From assembly GCA_001584585.1 (NCBI GenBank), contig LSYV01000033.1:407827-425779 (forward strand): a stretch of 17,953 bases of DNA, given 5' to 3'. Under the pieces are notes generated by a model. The model saw only the letters and a program-made list of their open reading frames with translations. It did not search any database and was not told the DNA's origin. Positions 1 through 9,100 of this stretch are shown piece by piece; position 1 is the stretch's first letter, and every line of letters begins with the position of its first letter. Source of the stretch: Gonium pectorale. Its lineage: Eukaryota > Chlorophyta > Chlorophyceae > Chlamydomonadales > Volvocaceae. The translations under genes were made by a program, and so were the position numbers.

Positions 1-27
1 ATTTCTGGTTCTCTCTTTTTTGGACAC

Positions 28-357
28 TCTGCAGCCGCCCGGTCGCCCAGCGGCGCCACCACCCATGCACAAGATCATCCATTGCGCTTCAGACGCGTGC
101 CAGTGCGCATGGGCGGTATCACGCACGGCGCCCGTGAGTGCGCACAGGGACCACAAGGGTGTGGACGCCAGCGGGCAGAGGGAGTCGGGCCCTGCACTGC
201 GAGGCGTCCGCGTCCGAGACCCCTCCCTCTCTGCCCCGCCCGCGCACACGCTGCCCCCGCCCCTGCACCCCGGCCGGCCACCCTCCTCCCCGGAGCGCTC
301 CAGACAGCGGCGGGCAACGTACTTGCGCATTTACTGCACGGCCTCCGGGTTGGGACT
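28..357 (-). pseudogene. Partial, broken duplicate of RPB4 (end of exon 2 plus start of intron 2)
   Basis: This segment is a direct, diverged copy of about 5019-5396, the end of exon 2 and the first part of intron 2 of the RPB4 gene on the same strand. Shared landmarks are the block around 31-55 (matching 5028-5052), the block at 123-182 (5148-5207) and the exon-intron junction at 301-351 (5341-5391). On the minus strand the copy keeps the coding stretch for the PEAVQ-MRK region, but one codon reads TAA where RPB4 has GCG, so the frame is broken. Homology stops near 357, where the rest of exon 2 should continue, and no other RPB4 exon is found nearby. It is therefore a fragment rather than a second gene. 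The RPB4 copy carries about 28 extra bases near 5078-5108 between short catcc repeats. I see no sign that the fragment is expressed. Confidence 0.8.
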
Positions 358-399
358 GATTAACCGGGCTAAGTGCTCTCTCGGCACTCCTTGAGCTCA

Positions 400-1011
400 T
401 CCTTGGCGTCAACACTAACCCACCGAACGGACAACAACTCACCGAAGCGGATCAGCGCCATCTGAAGTGGCCCCAGCCCGCCGTCCTCCCTCCGGGCAAG
501 CCGCCCGAATGCACACCCCTTGCGTGCAGTTACACCCTGATGGCCTGCCCCCGATGCCCGCGGATGGACGCAGGCGTCCCTTCACGACGGGTGCGTGAAA
601 AGCAATCATATAGGTCAATGCCGTACTGTTCACAAATGCCGTATCGGTCAGGTCAATGCCGTACTGGTCACGGTCAATGCACATCGGAACAACACATCAC
701 CAGTAATCACCATGAAATGCCAACGCCACATGCCAGCCAAAAGGAGTACCGCCGCCTCGCACTCTGCGTCGCTCGCTTCATGCGTACTTGGGCTCTGTGC
801 AGCACCAGCATCCCGGATCCCGCTTGTTGACGCAACACGGGACGCTCGGGCGCCCTGCCTCGCTCCACCACCCAGCCCAGGGTTCGCGCTAGGAAGGAAG
901 CCATACATACCAAGTTTCACGTGCCCAGTAGGCACGAAACAATACGACCGCGCTTCCGTGCAGCTGTAGCTCGGCTGAGTGCGTCAGCCAGACCCGGCAA
1001 AGGGCTTGGAT
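400..1011. repeat. Dispersed repeat, copy A (partner at 3047-3600)
   Basis: This region aligns in the same orientation with 3047-3600. Matching landmarks are cgcccgaatgcacacccc at about 503 (cgcccgaacgcatccccc at about 3132), aaatgccgtatcggtc at 635 (aaatgccgtatccacc near 3281), accgccgcctcgcactctgc at 748 (accaccgcctcgcatcctgc near 3349), and cccagtaggcacgaa at 925 (ccaagtaggcaccga near 3512). The copies differ by many substitutions and small indels, so they are old. No long intact coding frame is shared. It may be a decayed non-autonomous transposable element, but I found no terminal inverted repeats or target-site duplications. The boundaries are approximate. Confidence 0.65.
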
Positions 1012-2209
1012 TCATGTGCCGACTGTATGTGATTGCCCACATGGCCAACGCACCCTGCAGTCCACCATGTGGAACACCGACCTTACAACGAGCAAGGCAA
1101 AGGCACTGGAAGCGCATCAGTGGGGACGGCCGGCAAACGGCCTTCGTAACGGCCGTGCAATCCGTCCCGTCCCTGCCCTGCGGCCCGTTTCAGCACGCAA
1201 CGAACAGCACCTGCATGTGAAGCCGCTCCACAGTGCCATCAGAGCTCTCCTCTTTTTCAACCAGGGACTACGGCAGCGCGGCGTCTTCTAAGTCCAAGGC
1301 ACGTGGATAGGGCATCCACACAGGATGTAAATAGGATGCAACGTACGGCATTTGCGTTGGTCAACGGCCCGAGCGCACCGGCCGCAGCATAACCGTCCTA
1401 GCCAGGTGCCAACAGCTATAGGAAACCTTCACGTCAACGCTTGTCGCTTGAGAGCCACGCGGCGCGTCCCATCCGCGAACGGCGCGCCTTGTGCGATTCG
1501 TATTCTTGGTCTGGTCTGTTGTTGGGCGACACGGCGAGGGTGGGATATTGGCCTACGAGGGTGATGGCAGCAGGGGTGCAGGGCCTGCATTGAGAACAGA
1601 TATTTAGGGCTAGGCGGAGGTACCATGCATGTATGCTTGTACGGAAGTGCAAAATGGCAGGCCTTGAAAGACCAGATACCCAGAGCTCGAGCAAATAGTG
1701 AGAATGGCGTAGATTCGGCAACGCTTCGGCAACCAGCAACCGACTGCCGTTAGGCTATCAGGCACCTGAGTCGCACACAGACCCTTCATCTGTCATTGGT
1801 TGTCTGCTTTTCGAGCAGAATTGAAGCGTGAAAGGCATGGAGCGCGTGCCTAGCTTGCTGGCGGGCGAGTGACCCGCGGGTCGTTCGCCGACGAGTCCGA
1901 AGGGTGCTTCACCCTCTTTGCTATGGCGGGTCGGGAGCCAATCGGCTCGTGTGGCCTGCAACCCCTCTCTGGGGATCCTGTAATCTAATCTATATCCCAT
2001 GTGGATAGGACGACGCGCTAGCTGCTGCACACGCATCAAACAACCCCGCCTACCTTGCCACGTCTAGGTTGCTCACATCACATCAACACGCTAGCTGGTC
2101 CGGCCACAAGCAGTCGAGTGGCCCCCCCCATCAGCAGTTGGCCGCACAGGGCACGAGACCAACATCCCAATTGCACCTTGCCTCCGCACTTCACCCTCAT
2201 CACCTCACC
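1012..2209. other. Intergenic stretch with no recognisable gene
   Basis: I see no convincing gene here on either strand. Open frames are short, change strand, and have no recognisable domain. The only structure I can point to is a 26-base near-perfect palindrome at 1864-1889. The right end is the downstream flank of the minus-strand cysteine-rich gene that stops at 2210. Confidence 0.5.
1864..1889. repeat. 26-base near-perfect inverted repeat
   Basis: The two 13-base arms meet with no spacer, and the core gacccgcgggtc is a perfect palindrome. Only two positions per arm fail to pair. It lies in non-coding sequence 320 bases downstream of the cysteine-rich gene. It could form a cruciform or hairpin, or bind a dimeric protein. 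Nothing else shows a function. Confidence 0.6.
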
Positions 2210-2608
2210 TCACCCCAGGGCGCGCCTCGCTAACGGCTTGCGCCACACGTACTCGTTTCCGTCTTCGGTCCCGATGCAGATCGTCACGGGTTGTCGGCAG
2301 CAGATAATTTTGTGGTAGCCGCCAGGGCCGCAGGAGCTGCCCGGAGGGAGGCACGAACCCTCCGTGGGCTCACCGCACGCGTAGCGCCCCTCGCCGTTGT
2401 CGCTCCCAACACAGATCACCCCGGGGCGGCCGCAGCAGAGGAGCTGGTGGTATCCGCTGGGGCCACAGGAGCTGTCCGGCGGGAGGCATGACTGCAGCAG
2501 GGCGCGCGCCGGGATGCCATCCGGGCCTTTGTTGGCTGCGGCGAGGAACGAAACGACAAGCAGCAGAAGGGCTGCTGGGAGCACGGAGCGGTTGCGGAGG
2601 AGGGCCAT
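2210..2608 (-). CDS. Small secreted protein with two knottin-like cysteine modules
   Basis: The 132-residue frame starts at 2608. Residues 1-25 look like a signal peptide: basic MALLRNR, then a hydrophobic core rich in Ala, Leu and Val ending in FLAAA, so export or entry to the secretory pathway is likely. Two tandem modules follow, about residues 39-83 and 84-128, both built on CLPPxSSCGPxGYH. Module 1 has cysteines at 41, 48, 58, 59, 66 and 78, spaced C-x6-C-x9-CC-x6-C-x11-C, the C-C-CC-C-C order of inhibitor-cystine-knot folds. Module 2 keeps five (86, 93, 103, 104, 111), but the sixth position is Trp122 (TGG for TGC) and one residue is missing before it. A donor-like GTACGT sits at this point, so a further exon cannot be excluded. 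The fold is inferred from spacing only. I recognise no named family and assign no function. Confidence 0.72.
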   Translation of the reverse strand: MALLRNRSVLPAALLLLVVSFLAAANKGPDGIPARALLQSCLPPDSSCGPSGYHQLLCCGRPGVICVGSDNGEGRYACGEPTEGSCLPPGSSCGPGGYHKIICCRQPVTICIGTEDGNEYVWRKPLARRALG

Positions 2609-3046
2609 GGACGGGGGGTCAGGGATACCGATAGCGGGAATGCGGGCTTAGTAGGTTTGTGCTGGTCGGAGGAAAGTTCGGCCTGCTGGTCAGAGCCCTG
2701 TTCGATCTTGCCTGGGCGCGTGTTGACTGGGGAAACGGCCTTAAGGGCACGAGCGTGGCGGTGCAAAGAGCGAAGCCGCGAACTGGTTTCCATGGCAAGG
2801 TTGACCGATCGGGCTCGACCTTAACTGCCGCGGCCGCGCTCTAGACCCTCGACGAAACCCTGAAGCGGACTAACGCTACACAGACATCGCCAGCAACACA
2901 GAACCCCCGACCATGGGGCATGTGGTTGGTCGTCCAGCTTGTCCTGGCTGAGGCGGCGGAACAAACGCGCGCGACGGCTGCGGACGATGAGAGTCGCACG
3001 ACAAGCCCAAGTGCTAATGGTAGCGAGGGGGGTGGGGGTGGGCGCT
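2609..3046. other. Upstream flank of the cysteine-rich gene
   Basis: These 438 bases lie between the start codon of the minus-strand cysteine-rich gene and repeat copy B. They presumably contain its promoter and 5' untranslated region. I see no TATA box, repeat or coding frame that I can support. Confidence 0.45.
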
Positions 3047-3600
3047 CCTTGACGTCGGTCAAGACAAACAGGAGCGACGAGAGTCGCCAGGCAGCAGACA
3101 CACCCATTCCACCGCTCGGTCCTCGGGAACCCGCCCGAACGCATCCCCCTCACGTGTAGTTACCAAGTGCTTACTTGGCCCGAGAAGTGCACATGCGTCC
3201 CGCCCCGAAGGGTGATGCATGTCTCGTAAGGAAGTCCGACCCCCGTACGCATCTACGTGGAATCCACAAACAGTCGGGTTAAATGCCGTATCCACCGCGG
3301 CAAACATGCCATGCCAACACCAAGTCGGCCGAAAGGGACAAGACTGCACCACCGCCTCGCATCCTGCGTGGCTCCGTGCAGTAGGACTTGAGCGGCACTT
3401 TTGTGCGGCACCGCAAGTACGGTAAGGCCGCTTCCTTGACGTGACGTGGAGCGCCATGCCTGCGCCACCAAAGCCAGGCTTCGCGCAACGACAGGAGCCC
3501 AATGCCGTGTGCCAAGTAGGCACCGAGTGCACTGGCCGCGCTTCTACGTACCGTAACTGTGGCTCACCGACCGTGTCAGCTGGTCCCGGCCAAGGGCTCT
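3047..3600. repeat. Dispersed repeat, copy B (partner at 400-1011)
   Basis: This is the second, diverged copy of the repeat described at 400-1011, in the same orientation. The alignment runs from ccttgacgtc (about 3047; ccttggcgtc near 400) to the ggcaaaggg/ggccaaggg block (about 3590; near 999). The minus strand stays open for 212 codons through this copy (3059-3697). The corresponding frame in copy A keeps only scattered similarity, for example around a CEA-V segment and a W-WH segment, so coding is not supported. The ends are approximate. Confidence 0.62.
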
Positions 3601-4140
3601 GCCCTACGCAGAGACCTCGGGGCCCATCCCAGCGCAATCCCACCAACAATCCCTCCACCCTAGACCGTCCCCCATGGACCAGCATCGCACACTGCATCCG
3701 ACTTCAGAGTGCTCGGTTACTAGCCGGTCCGGGATCCGGAAACGGAGGGGACTGGCGCAGCACAATACGGACCCACACCCAACGCTCCAAGGTCACGGAT
3801 GTTCGCTCCCTCCGCGCTGCAGCCGAGTCTGCAGAGTCAGTCCCCGCCAGCACACTCGCTCCCCACGAATTGCTGCAACGCGCAACCAAGTATCTGTGCC
3901 ATACCCCCGCCAACGCGCGCCCGCCGGCAGCTCTTTGCCTCCGCCCTTCCCCAAAGCCTGTCGAAAGATGCGCAGCGCGCTTCATTAGACCGGACCGAAC
4001 CCGACTGGTGGAACGGGAGGAAGGCAGCGCGGCAGCCGCCCCGCCGTCGGCCCGCACTTGCCGCCCACATCCGGCCCACGCACGAACGCCCCGCTGTGCC
4101 CTCTACAGGTCACAGTCCAAGGGTCCCGTTCGGATCCCGT
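3601..4140. other. Downstream flank of RPB4 with nothing recognisable
   Basis: These 540 bases separate repeat B from the RPB4 stop codon and probably include the RPB4 3' untranslated region. I did not find the algal TGTAA polyadenylation signal on the minus strand here. Open frames on both strands look like chance products of high GC content. Confidence 0.45.
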
Positions 4141-5688
4141 TCACGCGTGCCGCAGGTTCTGCACCTCGGCCAGGATGCGGTCCAGCTCCTCCGCCGTGAT
4201 GCCGCGGTGCTCCTCGGGCGGGTCCTCCGGATTGTCCTGGGGACGAGGGGCGGGGAGGGCAGGGGGCAGGAGGGGGCAGGTGGGTGAGCATGAGGGTGGG
4301 CGAACGGGCGCCGCGTTGGGGGGACCGCCATGGCCGCGGCGGCCCGCGGCGCCCCTCGAACGGCGTGTGTGCATCCCCCCCGGGTCACGGCTTGCGTGCG
4401 TTCCGCTACCGCGGGGTGTGCGACGACGGCGGCGCGGTGGAGGCACTGCAGGTCCACCCCCGACCTGAGGCTCTGCGACGGCCCCCCTCGCGCGGCCCGC
4501 CCTTCACAGCACCGCCATGTGTGTCAAGTAAGGGCGCACCCGGCATGCGGCCCACCCGCTGCAGGTGGTCCCGCTGTTGGATACGAGAGCGCCTACGAAT
4601 TTGTCGGCCCCGTCAATGGGAATCGCTGAGGCGCGGCCATTGGTTAGGAGACCCTCCCCCCTTCCGCCCGAGGGCCCCTTGCCCGAGGCCCCCCTCGCTG
4701 CGGTACGAGCTCACCACCAGGCTAGGTATGAGCTTGGTCGCCTCGTCCGTGTCCGCGGGCATCAGGTTGGCGATGAGCCCCCACTCAAAGGGCTTCAGGC
4801 CAAATGACTCCATGTAGCTGCCAAGGGTGGGGACGGGGCGAAGGGGGAAGGGGGGGAACGGGAGGGAGCGGGGCGGGGCGGGGTTGGTGCGGTGGAAGGC
4901 AGGGGCGGGGACAGCAGGAGGAGCAAGAGCGGCGGTCGGGTGCAGAAGGGAGGGGAGGAAACGGCTCTGAGCGTGCTGGAGAGCGGAGGTCCTGCAGTGG
5001 CAGCAGGAGCGGTCGCAGACGCTCTACAGCCGCCCGGTCGCCCAGCGGCGCCAACACACGTGTGCATAACCATCCATGAAAAATAAAGTACTGCAGTTGC
5101 ATCCGTGGCGCTTCAGAGATGCGCCAGAGCGCACGGACGGCCTCACGCACAGCGCCCGTGAGTGCCCACAGGGACCGCAAGGGTGTGGACGCCAGAGGGC
5201 AGAGGAAGCCGGGGCCTGCACGGCGAGGCGTCCTCGTCCGAGACGCTCTCTCTGCCCCGCCCGCGCGTGTCGCCCCACGCTGCCCCCGCCCCTGAGCCCC
5301 GGCCGACCCCCCTCCCTCCCCGCCACCCTGGGGAGCGCTCCAGACTGCGGCGGGCAACGTACTTGCGCATCGCCTGCACGGCCTCCGGGTTGGGCCCGCA
5401 GTTGAACTTCTGCACGTACTCCAGGGTCTTCTGCACCAGCGGCTGCGGCTGGAACGTCGGCTTCTCCTCTCTCCGCTGGCGCATGTACTCCCCGAGAATG
5501 GTCGCTACCTCCGAGTTACTGATCACTGCCGCGTGCTCAAAGACTGCACGCGCGGAAAGGTGGGGTGGAGGGCTTGAGCTCCAGCCCGCGCAGCAGCGCG
5601 CGACCCCAAGTCACGCCAGGCTGACGAATTCAATCGTATACCCACCCTTGGCGTCTGCCTGCTCCAGCTCCGACTTGGGGAGCGCCAT
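4141..5688 (-). CDS. RPB4: RNA polymerase II subunit RPB4, four exons
   Basis: RPB4 pairs with RPB7 to form the stalk of nuclear RNA polymerase II, which acts in initiation and RNA handling. Minus-strand exons are 5646-5688, 5363-5543, 4715-4817 and 4141-4236. All junctions are GT-AG, the reading phases agree, and they total 423 nt, or 140 residues; human POLR2D has 142. Exon 1 starts MALPKSELEQ. Exon 2 gives FEHAA, then NSEVATILGEYMRQ, where the family has its N-terminal NSEV segment, then the KTLEYVQKFN helix. Exon 3 has KPFEWGLIANLMPAD and DEATKLIPSLV, matching the conserved FE-ANL-P and EA-LIPSL blocks. Exon 4 ends with ITAEELDRILAEVQNLRHA, the EEL--IL--IQ C-terminal helix. Introns are 102, 545 and 478 bases, and part of intron 2 with the exon 2 end is duplicated at the window's left end. 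RPC9 of Pol III is a more distant relative and fits less well. Confidence 0.93.
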
Positions 5689-6104
5689 AGCGGGCAAAGC
5701 CCGCCGCGTAGTCCGCCGCGCTGCTCGGGCTCTCGAGGACCTCACTAAGGTCAAGATACTATGTGATATAGATATAAAGTGGCGCAGGACTGTGTTACTG
5801 AGTTCCCAAGTGAGCTGAACTTGCTGATGTTTGTGCTGGGATACTTGCAAACAGAGTGCGCTGATTTGAGTCAGTGTACCTTGATCACAGGGTCAAAGGA
5901 CACAAAAAGGATACTTGTTGGTTGGCGGTTTGGTACCTCGGCGACCAGCACCGACAACCGAGGACCGACCTCGGGATGATCTTGGAAGTAACCTTCAGAA
6001 ATTTAACAACAAATGCATTCGCGCAGTCACGCTGCCTCGTCTACTCCGATGACGATATAACTTCTGTGGGGGCCTCGATCACAAGCCTCTGCAATTAGGC
6101 TGCA
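5689..6104. promoter_or_regulatory. Shared divergent promoter region of RPB4 and the helicase-like gene
   Basis: Start codons of the two divergent genes are separated by 416 bases, so both promoters and both 5' untranslated regions must fit here unless there are upstream non-coding exons. A TATA-like element, gatataaag, lies at 5771-5779. Read on the minus strand, the overlapping TATATC sequence is about 85 bases upstream of the RPB4 start, a plausible distance. Read on the plus strand it would imply a leader of about 300 bases for the helicase-like gene. Which gene it serves is not decidable from sequence. An in-frame TAG at 6096-6098 fixes 6105 as the first ATG of the plus-strand gene. Confidence 0.45.
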
Positions 6105-9100
6105 ATGTCGTCCAGCAACTTCGATTGGTCGACAAAGCTGCAGCCGCTGAAGGCGTGCGGCGTCCTCCCGGTGCTCCCTGTGGTCGCCCATCTGCGGGGC
6201 GCCATTCAGTCTGCTCTGCTGCAGCATGATGTCGACACCTCAACGCTACAGGGTACATCTTCTTATTTTTTCCCGTCGCAGCAAATCTTCGACGCGGTTC
6301 GTCGCTGCGTCGAATCGGCGTCGGGCATCTTGCCAACTTCGCAGCCTGCTGTCTCCCTGCTGATCACCAGCGTCATAACCGAGGACCTTGCACGTGAGTT
6401 CAGTGCAAGATCCAAGTTCCTCACCTCGCATCGCGCGTGTGCGTCTGGCGCGACGGCGGCGGGGCGCGAGAACGCGCCCGACGCCGAGCGGGACTCGGGC
6501 TCAGACGACGACAATGGTGACGACAGGCGGCCCGAGAAGCTAGGCGGTGGCAGAGAGGCGGCAGCCGCAGAAGCCACTGCAGGCGCCGATGCACTGGTGG
6601 AAGTCGAAACGGACCCTTGCGAGCAGCAGCCTGGTAGGCCCGGTACTTCCGCCGCCGCCGCCAGGGGCCCGCCCACCGCCAGCGGCGGCCCGCCTAGCCC
6701 CAACGTCACTCCCCACAAGCGTTCCTCCGATGGCAGCGGCTCTGGCACCGGTGGGAGCCCGTGGCGCGCCTCAGACGGAGCCGGAGCCGGCACTGCGGAC
6801 GTCCGCAAACGCGTGTCAGACGGCATCGCCTCTGCCTTGCCCAACGCCAAGCGGCAGAGGGGCTCTGGCGGCGATGACGGCGGGGGCGGCGGTGATGTCC
6901 GGCGGCTGGAGGTGCAGCTCCTGCGGCTCCCGCATCTGCTGCCCCCCCTTCGCCCCTACCAGCGGGACGTGGTGGGCATGGTGCTGGGCAGCTGGGGGCT
7001 GCGGCCGACGGGGGAGCTGGACAGGCGGGAGGATGGCGGCGAGGAGGGGAAGGAGGAGCAGGAGGAGGAGGAGCTGGAGGAGGGGGAGTTGCGGTGCGGA
7101 GATGGAGACGTGGAGAAGCACCGATCCGGAGGAGGTGGCGGCGACGGCGTCAACACGTGCGGCGACGGTGAACGCCCGGCAGGGGCGGCAGCAAAGGCCA
7201 TGGCGGAGGCAGTGGTGGCCATGCGGCCCGTGGATGTGGAGCTGGTTCGGCTGATCGAGGTGGGGCGTGAAAGATGGTGGGGGTGGGGGTGGGTGGGTGC
7301 GTAGGTTGGCTGAGTACCCGGATGTACCGTGTGTGCCGCGGAGCTGCAGGTCGAGTATCGAATGCGTCAAGTGCTTGTGTCCTTGGTCTGTCTCAGCGGT
7401 GGGGGAGGGGCCTTGCCTCTCGGCTGCGTGCGCCGGTGCGCGGCGCGGTCCTCCCAGCCAGCTAGGTCACCAGGCACCGCGAGCTGCGCAGCAGTGGGCC
7501 GACACGAGGCGGCGGAGGGGCAGGGCAGCGTGCGGCATACATACATGGCCATGCAGATCGCGGCTGCGAACCCGCAGGCAAAGGGCGGCATTTGTCCAAA
7601 CAACCAGCGGGTGGGTGCGCCCTGGCCGAGGGAGGCTGGGGACCCCGTCGGGCCCATTGCCGTGTGTGCAGCCGTGGGTTTGGCCTGCGACTGCGCCTGC
7701 GACTGCGCCTGCGACTGCGACTGGTCGAGTCTGCGAGTCGAATGGAATGGAATGGAATGGAATGGAATGGAATGGAATGGAATGGCGTCCCGCCATGCGA
7801 CAGACCGCTGTGTGACCGCAGCAGCTGTGCATGCTATGCGGCCGCCCCCCCCCCCGGCTAAGCGGCCAGCGCCGCCGTTTGCAGCTGGCCAGATCCGCAC
7901 CTCGCCAACGTGAAGGGGGGTGCTGTAGCTGTGCACCCGTGCGTGCCGCGTGTGCTGCGGAGCTGCACGTTGACGACTGCTTTTGATACGCCACGCCCCC
8001 GCCCACCACCCCGGCTGTGGCCAGAGCCGCACCCTGCCCGCCCCGCCCCGCCAACCCAGCCCGCCGCACCTTGTGTACAACTCTCGCCTCGCCCCGGCGC
8101 ACCCGGTCGCAGGCCTTCAGCACGAATGTCGCGCTGGAGCTGGGTGAGCCAGATGCACGCGACCCACGGGACTGTGACCCACGGGTCTGTAGTCCGTTTG
8201 CTGGGCATGGGCTGAGTGGGTTAGGGGCGCGGGAGGGGGCAGCGGCCCCACAGGGCGCGGGGCGCGCGGCATCACATGCACCTTGTCCGCACTGGCGCTG
8301 CTGCTGGGGCTGTGGCGGAGGTGACGCGTCTGATGGGTTGCGTGGGGTTACGCTGTGGGTGATGCGCCTGCGCGCCCCTCGCGGCGTAATCGCACAGCGT
8401 GCGGAGCCGCGCCTGTGACGTACACGGCGCGTGGGCCCGGCAGCAGTCTGGCCTGGCCCTGGACTACCCTGGTCCGACTGCCCCTGCCCTTCAGGCGCGC
8501 CCGGGTGCCTCCGCTTACACGTGCGCATACGCATGCGTTGCTTTGTCGCTGAAAGACCTGTTTTGAGCATTCTATTACGCTTTACGCATACATGACACAG
8601 GCGTTGCTGCATATGACCCCCTGCCTCCACTTCTGTCCCGGTCCCCCTGCCACGCGCCCTGGTCCCGCCCCTCTATCTGCCCCCGTCCACGTGCTGCCGG
8701 CCCCTGCTGCGCCGGTCCCTTTCACGCACTGGCCCTCTACCTCTATTGGTCTTGCGCTCTCCTCCCCTTCCTCTGCCTCTGCCTCTACCCTTGCCATTTC
8801 CCTGCCCTACTGCGCCCGTGGCTCGACCTGTCCCCGCCCCCGCACCCGGCCCCGGCCGCCCGCAGCCGAGTCCCTGGCGGAGGCCCCTGTGGCGGAGGAC
8901 GAGGGTCTGCGTGAGGCCAGGGCGACGCTACAGCAGGTCGGGTTGGCGGGCTGGGCACCGTTCCGGGTGTGCATTTTCGGGGGGTGGGAGGGGGCATGCA
9001 TAGCTCGGAGGTCTTAAGCAATGCTGGGGCTTGCGCAAGCACGGGGTCCCCTGTCGGGGCGGGGGGCGGGGGTCATGTGGGGGAGAGGCAGCGCTTCAGG

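Larger units (their letters stand above)
7260..8112 (+). other. Intron 1 of the helicase-like gene, where Hel1 would be expected
   Basis: The stretch lies between exon 1 (Q-motif-like segment) and exon 2, where coding sequence for motifs I to III would be expected. It holds a G-run array (7275-7298), a 12-base repeat (7685-7722), a GAATG pentamer array (7740-7785) and a C-run (7845-7855). I found no codons for GKT/GKS or for DECH, DEAH or DEAD in any plus-strand frame by eye. One possible remnant exon is listed at 7524-7610. Confidence 0.55.

Noticed and set aside
3059..3697. 212-codon minus-strand open frame
   Set aside because: It lies in dispersed repeat copy B. The matching frame in copy A is broken, and no domain or signal peptide is recognisable.
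3441..4199. 252-codon plus-strand open frame
   Set aside because: Its composition is the Pro/Arg/Ala-rich pattern of chance frames in GC-rich DNA. It overlaps repeat B and the RPB4 last exon on the other strand.
7367..8630. Two long minus-strand open frames (237 and 387 codons)
   Set aside because: They are antisense to introns of the helicase-like gene, read through simple repeats, and show no domain.
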